A DNA stretch of 42,065 bases, taken from NCBI GenBank assembly GCA_015066905.1, contig SVNN01000003.1, positions 1-42,065 on the forward strand. The letters are read 5' to 3'. The position numbers and the translations under genes were made by a program. Under the pieces are notes generated by a model. The model made no database searches. It was not told where the DNA came from and saw nothing but the letters and a program-made list of their open reading frames with translations. This document shows positions 7,792 to 16,132 of the stretch, piece after piece. Numbering within the stretch: the first letter of the stretch is position 1; each line of letters opens with the position of its first letter. The DNA is from Ruminococcus sp. (GTDB lineage: Bacteria > Bacillota > Clostridia > Oscillospirales > Ruminococcaceae).

Positions 7792-10143
7792 ATGGATCAA
7801 ACAGCGTTCAGAGCCGCTCTGGAAAAGAAACTGGGCGGAGAGATCAAATCGGCATCCGCCGAAGCGCTTCATAATGCAATCGGATCGGTCGTGATGGAAG
7901 AGATCGCACCGCAGTGGCAGGAGAGCCGCGAGGCGCATCTGTCGAACCGCCGCGCCTGCTATTTCTCGATGGAATTTCTGGTCGGCCGTGCGGTATTCAA
8001 CAATCTTTACTGCCTCGGTCTGTATGACACCGCGGAGGCGGCATTACATGCAGCCGGCACCTCGCTGTCTGCGATGGAGGAGATTGAGGATGCTGCTCTC
8101 GGAAACGGCGGTCTGGGACGGCTTGCGGCTTGTTTTCTTGACTCTGCGGCAACGCTGAATCTGCCGCTGGACGGCTACGGCATCCGTTATCGCTACGGTC
8201 TGTTCAAGCAGTTTTTTGAGGACGGTTTCCAGCGCGAAACCGCCGACGACTGGACCAGATTTGGCGATCCGTGGTCGGTGCGCTGTGACAAGGACGCGGT
8301 TGAGGTAAAGTTTGCAAATCAGACCGTCCGTGCTGTGCCGTATGATATGCCCATTATCGGCTGTAAAACGCGCCACATCAGCACCCTGCGCCTGTGGGAA
8401 GCAGAGCCGCTGTGCGGATTTGACTTCAACCTGTTCAACGATCAGAAATATCTGGACGCGTCTGCGGAGCGCATCTCCGCGGAGGATATCTCAAGAGTGC
8501 TTTATCCGAACGACGATACCCGCGCGGGCAAGCTGCTTCGACTCAAACAGCAGTATTTCTTCTGCTGTGCGTCGCTGACTGACATCTTAAGAAAGCACCG
8601 TGCAAGACACGGCACGCTGGAAAACATCGGGGACGAGCTGGCGATTCAGCTGAATGATACGCACCCTGTTATCTCCATTCCCGAACTGCTCCGTCAGCTG
8701 CTCAACGACGGTATGAGCTTTGAAAAGGCACTGGAGATTGTGAAGCGCGTGTTCCATTATACGAATCATACCATTATGGCGGAGGCGCTGGAAAAGTGGG
8801 ATTGCGACCTGATGGAGGAGCTCCTGCCTGAGATCTATGCGCTGGTTCTGCGGCTGAATGAGGCGCTCCTGACTGAGTTGTACGGTGTGGAAACCCTGAA
8901 GGCGGCTGATCGGAAAAAGCTTGCGATCGTGCAGGACGGACGGGTGCATATGGCGCATCTGGCGATTTATGCTTCCTCGCACACAAACGGCGTTGCGGAG
9001 ATTCACACAGAAATCCTCAAAAATACCGCGCTTAAGGAATGGTACACGCTGTATCCCGAAAAGTTCCAGAATAAAACGAACGGCATCACCCAGCGCCGCT
9101 GGCTCGGACTCTGTAACCGCGAGCTTTCTGAGATGCTGACCGAGCTGCTGGGCGACGACGGCTGGCTGACTGATCTGACACGTCTGAAGGCGCTTGAAAA
9201 ATACGCAGACGATGACGAGCAGATGCAGCGGTTTATTGCGATCAAGCAGACCAAAAAGCAGCAGCTGTCAGATTATATCGCTGCGCATGAGGGCGTAACG
9301 CTTGACAAGAACAGCCTGTTTGATATTCAGATCAAGCGCCTGCATGAGTACAAGCGCCAGCTGCTGAATGCGTTCTCGATTCTGTGGATTTATTTCGGAC
9401 TCAAGGACGGAACAATTACCGACTTTACACCCACCACCTTTATCTTCGGCGCAAAATCTGCGCCCGGATATCGCCGTGCAAAGGCAATCATCAAGTATAT
9501 CAACGAGATTGCCAAGCTGGTAGAATCAGACGAGGCGGTCGCCGACAAGCTGAAGGTCGTGTTTGTACAGAATTATAACGTATCATATGCTGAAAAGCTG
9601 GTTGCGGCGGCGGATGTATCCGAGCAGATCTCGACAGCTGGTACAGAGGCATCCGGTACAGGAAATATGAAGCTGATGCTCAACGGCGCGGTTACGCTCG
9701 GCACCTATGACGGTGCGAATGTAGAGATCGTTGCCGAGGCAGGCGAGGCGAACAACTATATCTTCGGCGCGCGCGTGGAGGATCTGGAGAAGATCGTGCC
9801 TGATTACGACAGCCGCAAGATTTTCTCAGAGAACGAGCAGGTGGCACGCGTCATCCGTACACTGATTGACGGTACGGTGTCCGACGGCGGTACAGGCGTG
9901 TTCAGAGAGCTGTATTATGCGCTCCTGGACGGCGCAAGCTGGCACGCACCCGATCACTACTATCTCCTCGGCGACCTCGAAAGCTATGTGGAGGCAAAGC
10001 TTCGCACGAACTGCGATTACCGCGACAGAATGGAATTTGCGCGCAAGCAGTGGAGAAATCTCTGCAATGCCGGCAAATTCAGCTCTGACCGCACGATTTC
10101 CGACTACGCGAAGGAGATCTGGGAAATTGTAGCAGTAATGTAA
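7792..10143 (+). CDS. glgP: Glycogen/maltodextrin phosphorylase (GT35)
   Basis: The 783-residue protein has the full GT35 layout with LGNGGLGRLAACFLDS near residue 105 and QLNDTHP near residue 288. The pyridoxal-phosphate signature is EASGTGNMKLMLNGAVTLGT, with the Schiff-base lysine at about 627. It releases glucose-1-phosphate from the non-reducing ends of alpha-1,4-glucans. It follows malQ in the same transcript, so the two enzymes would together degrade maltodextrin or stored glycogen. The bacterial start region is short and lacks the regulatory N-terminal extension of animal enzymes. Which glucan it prefers cannot be told from the sequence. A hairpin without T tract follows. Confidence 0.97.
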   Translation: MDQTAFRAALEKKLGGEIKSASAEALHNAIGSVVMEEIAPQWQESREAHLSNRRACYFSMEFLVGRAVFNNLYCLGLYDTAEAALHAAGTSLSAMEEIEDAALGNGGLGRLAACFLDSAATLNLPLDGYGIRYRYGLFKQFFEDGFQRETADDWTRFGDPWSVRCDKDAVEVKFANQTVRAVPYDMPIIGCKTRHISTLRLWEAEPLCGFDFNLFNDQKYLDASAERISAEDISRVLYPNDDTRAGKLLRLKQQYFFCCASLTDILRKHRARHGTLENIGDELAIQLNDTHPVISIPELLRQLLNDGMSFEKALEIVKRVFHYTNHTIMAEALEKWDCDLMEELLPEIYALVLRLNEALLTELYGVETLKAADRKKLAIVQDGRVHMAHLAIYASSHTNGVAEIHTEILKNTALKEWYTLYPEKFQNKTNGITQRRWLGLCNRELSEMLTELLGDDGWLTDLTRLKALEKYADDDEQMQRFIAIKQTKKQQLSDYIAAHEGVTLDKNSLFDIQIKRLHEYKRQLLNAFSILWIYFGLKDGTITDFTPTTFIFGAKSAPGYRRAKAIIKYINEIAKLVESDEAVADKLKVVFVQNYNVSYAEKLVAAADVSEQISTAGTEASGTGNMKLMLNGAVTLGTYDGANVEIVAEAGEANNYIFGARVEDLEKIVPDYDSRKIFSENEQVARVIRTLIDGTVSDGGTGVFRELYYALLDGASWHAPDHYYLLGDLESYVEAKLRTNCDYRDRMEFARKQWRNLCNAGKFSSDRTISDYAKEIWEIVAVM

Positions 10144-10147
10144 CACG

Positions 10148-10172
10148 ATCATCTGCGCGCAGCGCAGGTGAT
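10148..10172 (+). other. Intergenic hairpin between glgP and the GT2 gene
   Basis: ATCATCTGCGC and GCGCAGGTGAT pair over 11 bp (one G-T wobble) around a three-base loop. There is no T tract after it, so it more likely stabilises the glgP 3' end or weakly attenuates than terminates. Confidence 0.5.
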
Positions 10173-10213
10173 ACATATATTCAGACATGGTTTGACGAAA
10201 GGGAATACAATTC

Positions 10214-12193
10214 ATGAAAGCAAATGTGAAAAAGCATACGGGAGACGGCATCGTTCTGTCTATCGGTATGATCGTAAAGAATGAGGAAAAGCACCTGGAC
10301 AACTGTTTGTCTGCGCTCAAAAAATTTATGGATCAGATCTCGTGTGAACTGATTATCGTAGATACAGGATCGACAGACCGCACCAAGGAAATTGCGTACA
10401 AGTACACCGACCAGGTGTATGATTTCGAGTGGATCGATGACTTTTCTGCGGCTCGTAATTTCGGACTGGAAAAGGCAAAGGGCAAGTGGTTCATGTTCCT
10501 TGACGCGGATGAATATCTCGACGAGGACTGCAGCCAGCTTGTGACCTTCTTCCAGCATCCTGAGGTGTATGAAAAGTATAATTCAGGGACTTATATTGTG
10601 AGGAGTTATCTGAATTCAGAAACAGGCGAGACTTGCGATTTTCAAGCTGTAAGAATTGTGCGGCTTACGGATGCAATTTCTTTTGAAGGAAAAATTCACG
10701 AATGTGTTCCATGCTATATTCCGGTAATAAATTTTGATACAGTATTCCATCATCATGGGTACTCTGCCAATGATCCGTATTATTTGCAAAAGCGTAACGA
10801 AAGAAATCTCCCATTGTTGTTAGAAGAATTTGAACAGGATCCAGAGAATGGCGACATTGTGGCGATGATTATTGACAGTTGCGTGGATCGGGAGAAAAAA
10901 CAAACCTTTATTGAGCTTGGATTGAAGTTGTGTGAATTGCCCAGAAACGGGAGAATCCGAAATGCATTGTTGGTTCGGGCATTTAGATTCTATCTGGAGG
11001 AAGGATTGTTTGAACAAGCAGAAGAAGTTGCAGATATATATTTTGCAATTGAAGCGAATAAGGATAGTGTAACCCTATTACATATGCATCAAGGAAAAGC
11101 AACGTTGTATATGCAGCGACACGAGTTTGAGCAAGCAGCAGATGAGTTTAATAACTATTTTGCGGTTTATAATGATTACAAGAGCGGTAAATTGGATACA
11201 TGGGATATGCGTGCAGTTCCTGTTTACGGCTGCAGCGACTACGAGCATGAGCAGATCCGCTGGCGGTATATCAGTGTACTCTCCCAACTCAAACGCTTTG
11301 ACAAGGTTGCACACCAGCTGGAGCAGTTTGATATTGCGGCATTGTCTTTCGATTCTTTCCGTTCCTACCTCGCCAGCTGGCGCGAGGTGCTGCATGACAC
11401 CAAAGATTACAAAAAGGCCGCGCAGCTGTACGAAAGAGTGCTGTGCCTTGCGGATGAGTCCAAAACCGAGCTGGTGCTGTATATGCTCGAACAGTATTAT
11501 CAGAATCATATTCTGGAACGCGAGGACTTTGTTCGCGCACTCGCAGACTCGGGTGTGGATGGTCTGTACATCGAGCTGATGCAGATTGTTAAGGCTGAGA
11601 TGGCGGGCGAGGATGTTACTGCGCGCCTGTATCAGTTCCTTTCCAAGCCGACCTCATGGAAAGAGGGGTATACAGAGGCCATTTATCTTTGTCTGAAATA
11701 TGGTTTGGATCTGTCTTCTCTGGTTGCTACGCAGAACTATCAGGTACTGCGTTCGCACTTCCCGAAGATGGCGATGATGCACACAGATTATTCCAAACAG
11801 GTGCTGTGGTACTGCAGGAGAAATGTCCTGCCGATGACTTTACGCGCACTATCCTGGACGGTATCCGCTCTGGAAACAGCGGTATTGTCTTCTCGAACTC
11901 TGTATGCGGATGGGCGGAATCAGCTTTATGATCTGTTTGTCTGCACGTTGTCGGACTATATCAATAACATTTATAATCCCGAATTGCTGAATGAAGATGA
12001 CATCGCAGTTCTTCCTGAGCTGCATCAGTTCGGCTATTATATGACGCTTGCATTCCAGGCGCGGAATCAGGGCGACGGACTTGCCTATATCCGCAATCTG
12101 CGTAAAGCAGTTGCGTGCTGTGAGCCGATGAAGGATCTGGTTTCGTTCTATCAGACACAGTTTGCGGATGCACTGAAACAAAAACAATCCTGA
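10214..12193 (+). CDS. GT2 family glycosyltransferase with C-terminal helical (TPR-like) region
   Basis: The 659-residue protein starts with a GT-A fold of family 2: SIGMIVKNEEKHLDNCLSAL, the nucleotide-binding IIVDTGSTDRTKE, FSAARNFGLEKAKG, and the metal-binding FLDADEYLDED (about residues 95-105). From about residue 190 on it is alpha-helical, with TPR-like pairs. No membrane segment is seen, so it is cytoplasmic or peripheral. The sugar donor and acceptor are unknown; the nearby flagellin and surface proteins are possible targets, but this is a guess. Base composition changes inside the gene: roughly 10560-11215 is AT-rich, while the two ends match the neighbours, which suggests allele mosaicism. 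The SD is AAGGGAA. It lies 70 bases after glgP. Confidence 0.88.
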   Translation: MKANVKKHTGDGIVLSIGMIVKNEEKHLDNCLSALKKFMDQISCELIIVDTGSTDRTKEIAYKYTDQVYDFEWIDDFSAARNFGLEKAKGKWFMFLDADEYLDEDCSQLVTFFQHPEVYEKYNSGTYIVRSYLNSETGETCDFQAVRIVRLTDAISFEGKIHECVPCYIPVINFDTVFHHHGYSANDPYYLQKRNERNLPLLLEEFEQDPENGDIVAMIIDSCVDREKKQTFIELGLKLCELPRNGRIRNALLVRAFRFYLEEGLFEQAEEVADIYFAIEANKDSVTLLHMHQGKATLYMQRHEFEQAADEFNNYFAVYNDYKSGKLDTWDMRAVPVYGCSDYEHEQIRWRYISVLSQLKRFDKVAHQLEQFDIAALSFDSFRSYLASWREVLHDTKDYKKAAQLYERVLCLADESKTELVLYMLEQYYQNHILEREDFVRALADSGVDGLYIELMQIVKAEMAGEDVTARLYQFLSKPTSWKEGYTEAIYLCLKYGLDLSSLVATQNYQVLRSHFPKMAMMHTDYSKQVLWYCRRNVLPMTLRALSWTVSALETAVLSSRTLYADGRNQLYDLFVCTLSDYINNIYNPELLNEDDIAVLPELHQFGYYMTLAFQARNQGDGLAYIRNLRKAVACCEPMKDLVSFYQTQFADALKQKQS

Positions 12194-12200
12194 CAAATCA

Positions 12201-12232
12201 AAAAGCCACAGTATTTTCATACTGTGGCTTTT
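12201..12232. terminator. Bidirectional intrinsic terminator between converging genes
   Basis: AAAAGCCACAGTA and its exact complement form a 13-bp stem around TTTTCA. A and T tracts flank it, so it serves both the GT2 gene (+) and the ABC permease (-), whose stop lies 8 bases away. Confidence 0.9.
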
Positions 12233-12239
12233 AATTATC

Positions 12240-12869
12240 TCACCTCATCTCCCGCTTTTCAAAGAAGCGGATCGACAGGTACCAGGAAAGGGCATAGATG
12301 CCGATTGCGATGGCGCAGACGATGAACAGGAGGCTGTTGAGCTGAATGACGGGATTCAGCTGATCTTCGAACAGGTTGGAAATGAAAAGCGCACCGCCGC
12401 AGATAAAGCCGATCATGAAATAATATGCGATTCTTCCCTTTTCCACGCCCCATTTGAACATGAAGGGAAGCGTGATCGAAGAGGAGAAGCAGGACATTGC
12501 CACGAGAGTCACCAGAAGAATGAGAAGGGATTTCATATCAATTCTGTTGTTCACATGCATACTGATGGCCTGAGCGATCATGGTAAGAATCAGCACACTG
12601 ACCTGAGCAATCAGACCAACCAGATATTTCGACGAAACAATCTGCGCTTTGGTGTAGGGGAGTGTACCACTGTATTCCAGCCACTTGTTTCGTTCATCAT
12701 AACCGAGCAGTGTGACAGGGATGATGCCTGCAAGCATACACGGATAGACCAGAAAGAAGAACATATCACTGTTTGCGACGGATACGCCAAGAAACAGGAA
12801 CACCATCGCGATAAACACCTTGCAATATTTGGTTGCCATATAAAAATCCTTGAGAAGAAGCCCTTTCAT
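12240..12869 (-). CDS. ABC-2 type permease of the GntR-linked exporter
   Basis: I place the start at 12869 (MKGLLLKDFYMATKYCK), not at the track's 13130, because AGGAGG sits just before this ATG and the longer frame only repeats the ATPase gene out of frame. The 209-residue product has six hydrophobic segments: about 18-36, 42-62, 82-105, 118-140, 148-168 and 178-198. It resembles the ABC-2 permeases encoded behind YtrA-type GntR regulators. The gene begins 2 bases after the ATPase stop. It should be the membrane half of a small exporter; the substrate is unknown, with peptides or antimicrobial agents typical for the type. Confidence 0.85.
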   Translation of the reverse strand: MKGLLLKDFYMATKYCKVFIAMVFLFLGVSVANSDMFFFLVYPCMLAGIIPVTLLGYDERNKWLEYSGTLPYTKAQIVSSKYLVGLIAQVSVLILTMIAQAISMHVNNRIDMKSLLILLVTLVAMSCFSSSITLPFMFKWGVEKGRIAYYFMIGFICGGALFISNLFEDQLNPVIQLNSLLFIVCAIAIGIYALSWYLSIRFFEKREMR

Positions 12870-12871
12870 CT

Positions 12872-13714
12872 TCAGTTTGCCTCCTTTGCCATAATCACAA
12901 ATAATTCCTCGATGCTGACCGGACTCAGCTGCATGCCGACCGGTACGGCGCTTCGTGTGACGATCGCTTCTACGCCGTAGGGCGATTCTTTTTTGTGCCT
13001 GATTGCGGAAGGATCCAGCTCCGCGAGCTGTTCCTGGGTGCAGTGCAGGATGCCGTATTCCGCAAGCAGCTGATCCTTCTCCTCGCACAGCAGCAGCCTG
13101 CCGTTTTTCAGAAATGCCACATAATCGCACAGCTTTTCGAGATCGCTGACGATGTGAGAAGAGATCAGAATGGCGTGGGATTCGTCGCGTGTGAATTCAC
13201 TGAACAACTCCACGACCTCGTCACGCACAACGGGATCCAGACCGCTGGTTGCTTCGTCCAGAATCAGAAGCTTGCAGTCGTGCGACAGCGCAATTGCGAT
13301 GCCGAGCTTCATTTTCATACCGCGGGAGAAGTCTTTGAACGGTTTTTGATCCGGAAGAGAGAGCTTTTTGAGATAGTGCTGATAGGTCTGCATATTCCAG
13401 TTGCGGAAGGTGTGCCGCATCACCGCGCCGACCTGCTTTGCGTTCAGGCATTCAGGGAGGCCGACTTCGTCCAGAACGACGCCGACATCCTCCTTGATGA
13501 GTCTGAGGTCTTTCTGATTGTCCTTGCCGAGAATCTTGATTGTGCCGCTGTCTTTATGAAGCATATCGAGAATCAGCTTGATTGTCGTGCTTTTTCCGGC
13601 GCCGTTTTCACCGATGAGTCCCATGATGCAGCCGCTCGGCAAGGTAAGGGACAGATGATCCAGCGAAAAGCCGGGAAATTTTTTTGTCAGGTCTCTGATT
13701 TCTAAAGCGTTCAT
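12872..13714 (-). CDS. ABC transporter ATP-binding protein of the GntR-linked exporter
   Basis: The 280-residue protein has Walker A GENGAGKST near residue 37, a signature region FSRGMKMKLGIA that replaces LSGGQ (common in the BcrA/YtrB group), Walker B LLILDEATSGLDP, and the switch histidine in ISSHI. Start and regulator stop overlap by 4 bases (ATGA), so the two are coupled. It powers the permease encoded next. The trio GntR - ATPase - permease is the ytr-like arrangement, usually induced by cell-wall-active agents; that inducer is an inference here. Confidence 0.93.
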   Translation of the reverse strand: MNALEIRDLTKKFPGFSLDHLSLTLPSGCIMGLIGENGAGKSTTIKLILDMLHKDSGTIKILGKDNQKDLRLIKEDVGVVLDEVGLPECLNAKQVGAVMRHTFRNWNMQTYQHYLKKLSLPDQKPFKDFSRGMKMKLGIAIALSHDCKLLILDEATSGLDPVVRDEVVELFSEFTRDESHAILISSHIVSDLEKLCDYVAFLKNGRLLLCEEKDQLLAEYGILHCTQEQLAELDPSAIRHKKESPYGVEAIVTRSAVPVGMQLSPVSIEELFVIMAKEAN

Positions 13715-14088
13715 TGTTTTTCCTCCAGACTGAATTGTAACATAGACAGGATGTCCTCACTGCTTAAATTGCAGGACGCCGCCAGCTGTACGATCTCGTC
13801 GATCAGCAGTTCAATGCGTTTGAGATTTTCTTCGCGGAGCAGCTCAACATTTTTCGGTGCAACGTAGCACCCCTTTGCTTGAATTGTATAGATAAAGCCT
13901 TCCTTTTCCAGCTCATCATACGCGCGTTTTGTTGTGATAAAGCTGATGCGAAGATCCTTGGCGAGACCGCGGATTGAGGGCAGCATTTCATTTTCTTTCA
14001 GTGCGCCGCTGATGATCTGCTGTTTGATCTGTGTGTAGATCTGGTCGTAGATCGGCGCACCACTTTTGTTGTCAATCAGAATGTTCAG
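13711..14088 (-). CDS. GntR family transcriptional regulator, YtrA subfamily (probable CTG start)
   Basis: The 125-residue protein has an N-terminal winged helix (about residues 8-75: PIYDQIYTQIKQQIISGALKENEMLPSIRGLAKDL, then TTKRAYDELEKEGFIYTIQAKGCYV) and only a short C-terminal helical tail, which defines the YtrA subfamily. The track's start at 14226 lies upstream of the promoter and cannot be right. No ATG, GTG or TTG lies in frame at a proper distance; CTG at 14088 has GGAGG 7 bases before it and gives NILIDNKSGAPIYDQI, just the usual N-terminus. I therefore take CTG as the start. It likely represses its own operon through the palindrome over its -10. Confidence 0.85.
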   Translation of the reverse strand: MNILIDNKSGAPIYDQIYTQIKQQIISGALKENEMLPSIRGLAKDLRISFITTKRAYDELEKEGFIYTIQAKGCYVAPKNVELLREENLKRIELLIDEIVQLAASCNLSSEDILSMLQFSLEEKQ

Positions 14089-14104
14089 ATGATCACCTCC
14101 CAAA

Positions 14105-14127
14105 CTGTATATGCTTATTATATACAG
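14105..14127. promoter_or_regulatory. GntR operator (inverted repeat)
   Basis: CTGTATAT - 7 bases - ATATACAG is a perfect 8-bp inverted repeat. It covers the -10 and likely start point of the regulator's promoter. The half-site resembles YtrA-type operators. Confidence 0.7.
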
Positions 14128-14145
14128 ATATATCAGTTTTGTCAA
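14117..14145 (-). promoter_or_regulatory. Sigma-A promoter of the GntR-ABC operon
   Basis: On the minus strand TTGACA (14145-14140), 17 bases, TATAAT (14122-14117): a perfect consensus. The -10 lies in the inverted repeat, so a bound repressor would exclude RNA polymerase. The leader is only about 22 nt. Confidence 0.85.
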
Positions 14146-14217
14146 GAGGTAAAATAAATTTAAATTGTTTAATATCAAAAAGCGATGCTGCTCCCTACAT
14201 CCGCGTCGGATCCATTC

Positions 14218-14246
14218 TTGACACAAAGCGATTATTAGGATATACT
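14218..14246 (+). promoter_or_regulatory. Sigma-A promoter of the three-gene ABC exporter
   Basis: TTGACA (14218-14223), 17 bases, TATACT (14241-14246). It is divergent from the GntR promoter, with about 70 bases between the two -35 elements. No copy of the GntR palindrome is seen at this promoter. Confidence 0.75.
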
Positions 14247-14324
14247 AAAACTATCGTTTTGTACCCGGTCAGAAGACGAAATTAACATTCCTCCATCCAC
14301 TCACACGAAAGTGAGGTAATCATC

Positions 14325-15326
14325 GTGTCAAACATTATCGAAATCAAAAACATCACAAAAGAATTCAAAGTACTCAACCGCCGTGAGGGGCTGAAAGGCA
14401 GCATCCAGGATCTGTTTTCAAGAGATTACAAAATCGTCCGTGCTGTGGATGATATCAGCATGAGCATCCGACAGGGTGAGATTGTCGGCTACCTCGGACC
14501 GAACGGAGCAGGAAAATCCACCACGATCAAAATGATGACGGGTATCCTTGAGCCGACTTCGGGAGAAATCCTTGTTGGCGGCAATGTGCCTTATCAGAAC
14601 CGTACCAAGAACGCACAGGAGATCGGTGTCGTTTTCGGACAGCGATCACAATTATGGTGGGCGCTGCCGCTGGTAGAATCGTTCAAGATCTTAAAGGACA
14701 TTTACGGCGTCAGCGACGCGGATTATGAAAATATGCTCGCGCTTTACAGATCGCTCGTAGACATCGATCCGCTGCTTCATAAGCCTGTTCGTCAGATGTC
14801 GCTCGGACAGCGCACGCTCAGCGATATTCTTGCGGCATTTCTGCATAATCCGAAAATCGTTTTCCTGGACGAGCCTACAATCGGACTGGATGTTTCTATG
14901 AAAGCGAAGATCCGCACACTGATTCACGCGCTGAACAAAGAGAAGAATACCACTGTAATTCTCACTACTCACGATATGGGCGATGTGGACGCGCTCTGTC
15001 AGCGTATTGTCATCATCGACAAGGGCAAAATGCTCTATGATAATGATATGGAACATCTCAGAGGCTTCTTTGGTTCCTATCGGACACTGAAGGTCCGCAT
15101 GGATGGCGACTTAAAACAGCTTGCAGAGCAGATTGGCGAATCGCTGCCTGATTTCAAGGTTTCTGCGGATGATGCGTGGATCTCGATTCTGGTGGACGAA
15201 GAAAAAGCCAAGGTGATGGAGGTGCTGGCGCAGCTGCAGAAATCCTATGAAATCCGTGATATGCAGCTGGAGGAGATCTCCACAGAGGAGGTTATCAAGA
15301 AAATCTACGAGGAGGGTGTGCAGTGA
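14325..15326 (+). CDS. ABC transporter ATP-binding protein (NatA/Drr-like)
   Basis: The 333-residue ATPase starts with GTG; the SD GTGAGG lies 8 bases before. Walker A is GPNGAGKST, the Q-loop lies in VVFGQRSQLWW, the signature is the variant LGQRT in place of LSGGQ, Walker B is IVFLDEPTIGLD, and the switch is TTHD. A C-terminal extension of about 80 residues follows the nucleotide-binding domain, typical for ATPases that pair with the ABC2_membrane_6 (DUF990-type) permeases. The next two genes encode such permeases, so this is an export complex with one ATPase dimer and a permease heterodimer. The substrate is unknown. Confidence 0.93.
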   Translation: MSNIIEIKNITKEFKVLNRREGLKGSIQDLFSRDYKIVRAVDDISMSIRQGEIVGYLGPNGAGKSTTIKMMTGILEPTSGEILVGGNVPYQNRTKNAQEIGVVFGQRSQLWWALPLVESFKILKDIYGVSDADYENMLALYRSLVDIDPLLHKPVRQMSLGQRTLSDILAAFLHNPKIVFLDEPTIGLDVSMKAKIRTLIHALNKEKNTTVILTTHDMGDVDALCQRIVIIDKGKMLYDNDMEHLRGFFGSYRTLKVRMDGDLKQLAEQIGESLPDFKVSADDAWISILVDEEKAKVMEVLAQLQKSYEIRDMQLEEISTEEVIKKIYEEGVQ

Positions 15327-16126
15327 AGCTGAAGAGATTTCTCACCCTTACCCGTGCAGGGATTATTGAGTCTTTGCAGTTCCGCCTCGGAACGCTCGTG
15401 ATTGTTGCGGGAAATCTGCTGTATCTGATCGTGGTGTATTTTCTGTGGAAGGCGATTTATGCATCAGCCGGCGCAGAGATCGTGAATGGTATGACGTTTT
15501 CAGATACACTCATTTACCTTGTGCTTGCAACGGCGTTGTTCAACTTTATGGAAATGTATATCGTCTGGGAAATGGGACGCGGCATTCAGTCGGGCAAAAT
15601 CGCACTCGATCTGCTGAAACCGATCGAATACCGCAAATATATGTTCTGGTCATATTCCGGATCATTTGTCACGCAGTTTTTCTTCACATTTCTGCCGACC
15701 TTTCTTGTTGTAGCGGCCGTGACGCACGGAGCGATACAGTTCGGCTTCAATCTGTTGTTTTTCGTGATATCTGTCGTGATGGCGGTATCCATCAATTACA
15801 GCATTGATTTTTTGGTGGGGACGATCTGTCTGTATACCGAATCGATCTGGGGTATCAACATCATGAAGCAGGTCATTGTCATGCTGTTATCGGGCGCAAC
15901 TATCCCGATTGCATTCTTTCCCGAACCGCTGAAAACAATTGCATATTATCTGCCGTTTCAGTCGATTTACAACGCACCGCTGTCCATTCTGCTGGATGGC
16001 AATCCGCAGCCGCAGAGGCTTCTGACCACGCTTGGCATACAACTTTTCTGGTGTATTGTCATGACGGTGATCAGCAAGCTGTTCTGGAAAGTATCGCTGC
16101 GGCAGATTACTGTGAATGGAGGCTGA
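15323..16126 (+). CDS. ABC-2 family permease 1 (ABC2_membrane_6 type)
   Basis: The 267-residue membrane protein starts with GTG overlapping the ATPase stop (GTGA), with GAGGAGG before it. I count about six hydrophobic segments, beginning near residues 22-44, 57-78, 110-135, 140-165, 175-200 and 228-250. The family is recognised by the N-terminal hydrophilic helix, the early WEMGRGIQSGKIALDLLKP motif (gate helix) and the conserved spacing. It would form a heterodimer with the next product. Function: membrane half of an exporter of unknown substrate. Confidence 0.9.
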   Translation: MKLKRFLTLTRAGIIESLQFRLGTLVIVAGNLLYLIVVYFLWKAIYASAGAEIVNGMTFSDTLIYLVLATALFNFMEMYIVWEMGRGIQSGKIALDLLKPIEYRKYMFWSYSGSFVTQFFFTFLPTFLVVAAVTHGAIQFGFNLLFFVISVVMAVSINYSIDFLVGTICLYTESIWGINIMKQVIVMLLSGATIPIAFFPEPLKTIAYYLPFQSIYNAPLSILLDGNPQPQRLLTTLGIQLFWCIVMTVISKLFWKVSLRQITVNGG

Positions 16127-16132
16127 TGTCGG

